A stretch of DNA of 24,653 bases from Gaiellasilicea sp035553355 (GTDB taxonomy: Bacteria > Actinomycetota > Thermoleophilia > Gaiellales > Gaiellaceae), in NCBI GenBank assembly GCA_035553355.1, contig DATMJW010000003.1:1-24653 (forward strand), written 5' to 3'. The notes beneath the pieces were generated by a model. The model was not told where the DNA came from, made no database searches, and saw only the letters and a list, made by a program, of their open reading frames with translations. Of this stretch, positions 22,419 to 24,653 are shown in pieces; positions within the stretch are counted from its first letter, which is position 1, and every line of letters starts with the position of its first letter. The translations under genes were made by a program, and so were the position numbers.

Positions 22419-22628
22419 TCAGTCGAGGCGGAGGTCGATCCCGAGCAGCAGGAGCGGCCACAGCAGCACGGCGAGGACCGCGGAGACGATCCGCCGGATC
22501 GTCTCGAGGTCGTCGAGGTAGTTCCGCTGCGACGCGACGACGACGCCGATCACGATCCAGACGACGTAGAGCAGCTTGCGCGGAAAGAGGAACACGGCCC
22601 TGCCTTTCCCGGCGACGACGGACGCCAC
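22419..22628 (-). CDS. Small two-helix membrane protein, uncharacterised
   Basis: A 69-residue protein with two hydrophobic segments, about residues 18-33 (KLLYVVWIVIGVVVAS) and 46-64 (RIVSAVLAVLLWPLLLLGI), joined by the charged loop QRNYLDDLETIR. The ends carry Arg, Lys and Asp as expected for a real membrane hairpin. The GTG start has GGGAG about 9 nt upstream and the gene follows prs after 50 nt. I do not recognise a function. It may be transcribed with prs. Confidence 0.72.
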   Translation of the reverse strand: MASVVAGKGRAVFLFPRKLLYVVWIVIGVVVASQRNYLDDLETIRRIVSAVLAVLLWPLLLLGIDLRLD

Positions 22629-22678
22629 GCCTCTTTCTCCCTACACGCGCTACGCGACGCCGATCGCGACGCCGGCCG

Positions 22679-23731
22679 CTAGAAGAGCTGGTTCTCGCCG
22701 CCGAAGAGCGCCGAGACGGAGTCGTCGGCGAAGACGTTCATGATCGTCTCGGCGAGGAGCGGCGCCACCGTCAGCACCGTCACGTTCTCCGGCTTCTTCA
22801 CCGGGTCGATCGGGACGGTGTCCGTGACGACGATGCCCGCGACGTCGGCCGCAGCGAGCCGCTGCAGCCCCTCGTCCGAGAGGAGGGCGTGCGTCACGGA
22901 GAGCCACACCTCGCGCGCCCCGTGCTCCTTCAGCGCGCGAGCGCCCTGGATGAGGGTGCTGCCCGTCGTCGTGACGTCGTCGCCGACGATGCAGATCTTG
23001 TCGCGGACGCGGCCGGTCACCTCCGTGACGGCGACCTCGTCGCGCGTCGGGCGCGTCTTGTGCATCACGGCGAAGTCCGCCTCGAGCATCTCGGCGAACC
23101 GCACCGCGATCTTCGCGCGGCCGGCGTCCGGCGCGACCGAGACGACGCCCTCGCCGTGCAGCCCGAGGTCGCGGAAGTGCCGCGCGAAGAGCTGCTGCGC
23201 CGTCATGTGGTCGACGGGGATCGTGAAGAAGCCCTGGATCTGCCCTGCGTGGAGATCCATCGTCAGCACGCGGTCGACCCCGGCGAGCTGGAGCATGTCC
23301 GCGACGAGGCGCGCCGAGATCGGCTCGCGCGGCTTCGCCTTGCGGTCCTGACGCGAGTACGGGAACCAGGGGACGACCGCTGTGATCCGCTTCGCCGAGG
23401 CGAGCTTCGCCGCCTGGATCATCAGGAGCAGCTCCATCAGGTTGCGGTCGACGGGGTCGCACCCCGTCTGCACGAGGAAAACGTCGGCGCCGCGAATCGA
23501 CTCGTGGAAGCGGCAATACGTCTCGCCGTTCGAGAACGTCGCGAGCTCGACCTCGCCGAGCTGGACGTTCAGGCTCTCCGCCATCCGGCGCGCGAGGTCG
23601 GGATGCGAGCGGCCCGCGAAGAGCATCAGGCGCTTCTGCGGTGCGAGCGGGAGCGCGTGGCTCGTGCTCATCGGCTGCACCGGCGGCGCGGCGAGGCCGG
23701 GGAGCGGCTGCTCAATCGTCCCGCTTTCCAC
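22679..23731 (-). CDS. prs: Ribose-phosphate pyrophosphokinase (PRPP synthase)
   Basis: A 350-residue enzyme that makes PRPP from ribose-5-phosphate and ATP for nucleotide, His and Trp synthesis. Motifs: KRLMLFAGRSHPDLA (33-47), FSNGETYCRF (66-75), PWFPYSRQDRKAKPREPISARL (121-142), MDLHAGQIQGFF with His161, and the PRPP loop CIVGDDVTTTGSTL (247-260) with Asp251 and Asp252. The GTG start at 23731 is supported by AAGGAAGG ending 5 nt upstream; it overlaps glmU by 20 nt. An ATG at 23671 would remove a 20-residue extension (MESGTIEQPLPGLAAPPVQP) but has no Shine-Dalgarno sequence. The adjacent glmU makes the common glmU-prs pair. Confidence 0.96.
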   Translation of the reverse strand: MESGTIEQPLPGLAAPPVQPMSTSHALPLAPQKRLMLFAGRSHPDLARRMAESLNVQLGEVELATFSNGETYCRFHESIRGADVFLVQTGCDPVDRNLMELLLMIQAAKLASAKRITAVVPWFPYSRQDRKAKPREPISARLVADMLQLAGVDRVLTMDLHAGQIQGFFTIPVDHMTAQQLFARHFRDLGLHGEGVVSVAPDAGRAKIAVRFAEMLEADFAVMHKTRPTRDEVAVTEVTGRVRDKICIVGDDVTTTGSTLIQGARALKEHGAREVWLSVTHALLSDEGLQRLAAADVAGIVVTDTVPIDPVKKPENVTVLTVAPLLAETIMNVFADDSVSALFGGENQLF

Positions 23732-24527
23732 CGCGCCCTTCCTTGTTCTCCTGGCGCGCGCGCGCGATCGCGAGGGTATTCGGCGGAACGTCCTTCGTGA
23801 TCACCGAGCCGGCTGCGATCCACGCATCGTCTCCGATCGTGACAGGGGCGACGAACGCATTGTCGACACCGGTCCTGACGTTGCTGCCGATCGTGGTGCG
23901 CCCCTTCGGGAGGCCGGGCTTGTGCGGGAAGTTCACCGTGACGTTGCTCGCAGCGATGTTGGTGTCCTCGCCGATGTCGGCGTCGCCCATGTACGACAGG
24001 TGCGGGATCTTCGAGCGGGCACCCACCCGCGTGTTCTTGATCTCGACGAAGGTCCCCGCCTTCGTCCGCTCCCCGAGCTCCGTTCCCGGCCGAAGGTAAC
24101 AGAAGGGGCCCACGACCGCACCCGGCCCGACGACGGCGTCGACGGCGACGACGTGCGGGCCGATCTCGGCGCCTGCGGCGACGCGTGTCGCACCGCGGAG
24201 CACCGTGAACGGGTGCACCGTCGTGTCCGGCTCCAGCTCCACGGTCGGCTCGATCCACGTCGAGGTGGGGTCGGTGATCGCGACGCCGGCGAGCATGTGC
24301 TCGCGGTTGATCCGGTCGCGGAGCGCGGCGGCGGCCGCAGCGAGCTCGACACGCGTGTTCACGCCCTCCGTCTCGAGCGGATCGGCGGCGACGTGCGCCG
24401 CGACACGATGGCCGGCAGCGACGAGGTCGCGCACGGCATCGGTGAGGTAGAGCTCGCCCTGCGCGTTCTTCGGCTCGAGCCGGTCGAGTGCCGGCCAGAG
24501 GAGCTCTGCGCGGAAGACGTAGATCGA
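23712..24527 (-). CDS. glmU: Bifunctional UDP-GlcNAc pyrophosphorylase / GlcN-1-P acetyltransferase, N-terminal part missing
   Basis: About 270 C-terminal residues are present, from IYVFRAELLWPALDRLEPKNAQGELYLTDAVRD (end of the uridyltransferase domain) through the left-handed beta-helix acetyltransferase domain. The latter shows FCYLRPGTELGERTKAGTFVEIKNTRVG, then IPHLSYMGDADIGEDTNIAASNVTVNF with the catalytic His of the HLxYxGD motif, then TTIGSNVRTGVDNAFVAPVTIGDDAWIAAGSVITKDV. GlmU makes UDP-GlcNAc for peptidoglycan. The N-terminal uridyltransferase active site is not in the window. Beyond base 24525 the DNA is an exact copy of 24149-24277 in another frame, so the true gene should be followed only to about that point. 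Confidence 0.92.
   Translation of the reverse strand, partial: SIYVFRAELLWPALDRLEPKNAQGELYLTDAVRDLVAAGHRVAAHVAADPLETEGVNTRVELAAAAAALRDRINREHMLAGVAITDPTSTWIEPTVELEPDTTVHPFTVLRGATRVAAGAEIGPHVVAVDAVVGPGAVVGPFCYLRPGTELGERTKAGTFVEIKNTRVGARSKIPHLSYMGDADIGEDTNIAASNVTVNFPHKPGLPKGRTTIGSNVRTGVDNAFVAPVTIGDDAWIAAGSVITKDVPPNTLAIARARQENKEGRGGKRDD
24149..24277. repeat. Genuine copy of the 129-bp end repeat, inside the glmU acetyltransferase domain
   Basis: This stretch is coding for glmU (around WIEPTVELEPDTTVHPFTVLRGA). It is identical over 129 bases to 24525-24653. Confidence 0.9.
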
Positions 24528-24653
24528 CGTGCGGGCCGATCTCGGCGCCTGCGGCGACGCGTGTCGCACCGCGGAGCACCGTGAACGGGTGCACCGTCGT
24601 GTCCGGCTCCAGCTCCACGGTCGGCTCGATCCACGTCGAGGTGGGGTCGGTGA
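24525..24653. repeat. Terminal 129-bp exact repeat, probable assembly artefact
   Basis: The last 129 bases of the window duplicate 24149-24277 without a mismatch, 376 bp apart. The offset is not a multiple of three, so the copy is out of frame with glmU and replaces the expected uridyltransferase sequence. An exact repeat of about this length at a sequence end is typical of a de Bruijn graph assembly closing on itself. Confidence 0.85.

Noticed and set aside
22629..22678. A tRNA gene between prs and the small membrane protein
   Set aside because: The gap is only 50 bp and shows no cloverleaf elements.
24149..24569. An apparent domain duplication or alternative N-terminus in GlmU
   Set aside because: The duplicate is exact at DNA level, out of frame and at the sequence end, so an assembly artefact is far more likely.

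Overview
The window is about 24.6 kb of very GC-rich bacterial chromosome (roughly 70% by eye), densely coding, with 25 of 27 genes on the minus strand. The right half, read right to left, is glmU - prs - small membrane protein - rplY - pth - mfd - PPIase lipoprotein - mazG - eno - pyk - ftsB/divIC - DUF501. The content of this block (mfd-mazG-eno-ftsB-DUF501 beside glmU-prs-rplY-pth) is the neighbourhood known from Actinomycetota such as Mycobacterium, here all co-oriented, with pyk inserted after eno and a SurA/PrsA-like lipoprotein before mazG. With heavy GTG/TTG start use, a BldC/MerR-like HTH protein and a multi-GAF SpoIIE phosphatase, this suggests a deep actinobacterial lineage, perhaps Thermoleophilia/Gaiellales-like. 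That placement is inference from style and synteny, not from a search.

Layout left to right: a VOC-family protein running off the left edge and a 7Fe ferredoxin (1-746); a lone receiver-like protein (770-1084); a DUF309 protein on the plus strand (1130-1465); a translationally coupled operon of L,D-transpeptidase, TlpA/ResA-like thioredoxin, CcmH and CcdA (1470-4304); glycerophosphodiester phosphodiesterase and a membrane-anchored spermidine-synthase-like protein (4336-6636); a four-GAF SpoIIE-type phosphatase with a small membrane protein (6647-9555); a zinc-ribbon protein (9614-9832); a plus-strand membrane protein (9880/9898-10368); a PAP2 phosphatase and an HTH-receiver regulator (10304-11503); two small uncharacterised proteins (11549-12102); then the housekeeping block (12113-24527). 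No tRNA, rRNA, CRISPR array, insertion sequence or phage gene was seen, and no gene-free stretch exceeds 300 bases.

The most striking pattern is regulatory. At least nine genes start exactly 7-9 nt downstream of a TANNNT -10 box, with no room for a Shine-Dalgarno sequence, so they look like leaderless mRNAs. Genes inside operons instead have clear SD sequences or stop/start overlaps. This gives a transcription-unit map from sequence alone. Two of these -10 boxes overlap the stop codon of the preceding gene.

Other notable structures are a second, diverged copy of the last ~20 codons of enolase between eno and pyk; a 71-bp nested inverted repeat plus a 20-bp perfect palindrome between pth and mfd; an AT-rich 19-bp palindrome centred about 40 bp upstream of the predicted rplY transcription start; and a 129-bp exact repeat at the right end that breaks the glmU frame and is most likely an assembly-end artefact. 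I found no defence, secretion or biosynthetic system that would count as a wholly new machine. The best candidates for new biology are the leaderless promoter module, the HTH-receiver regulator with its possible operator, and the L,D-transpeptidase coupled to cytochrome c maturation genes.
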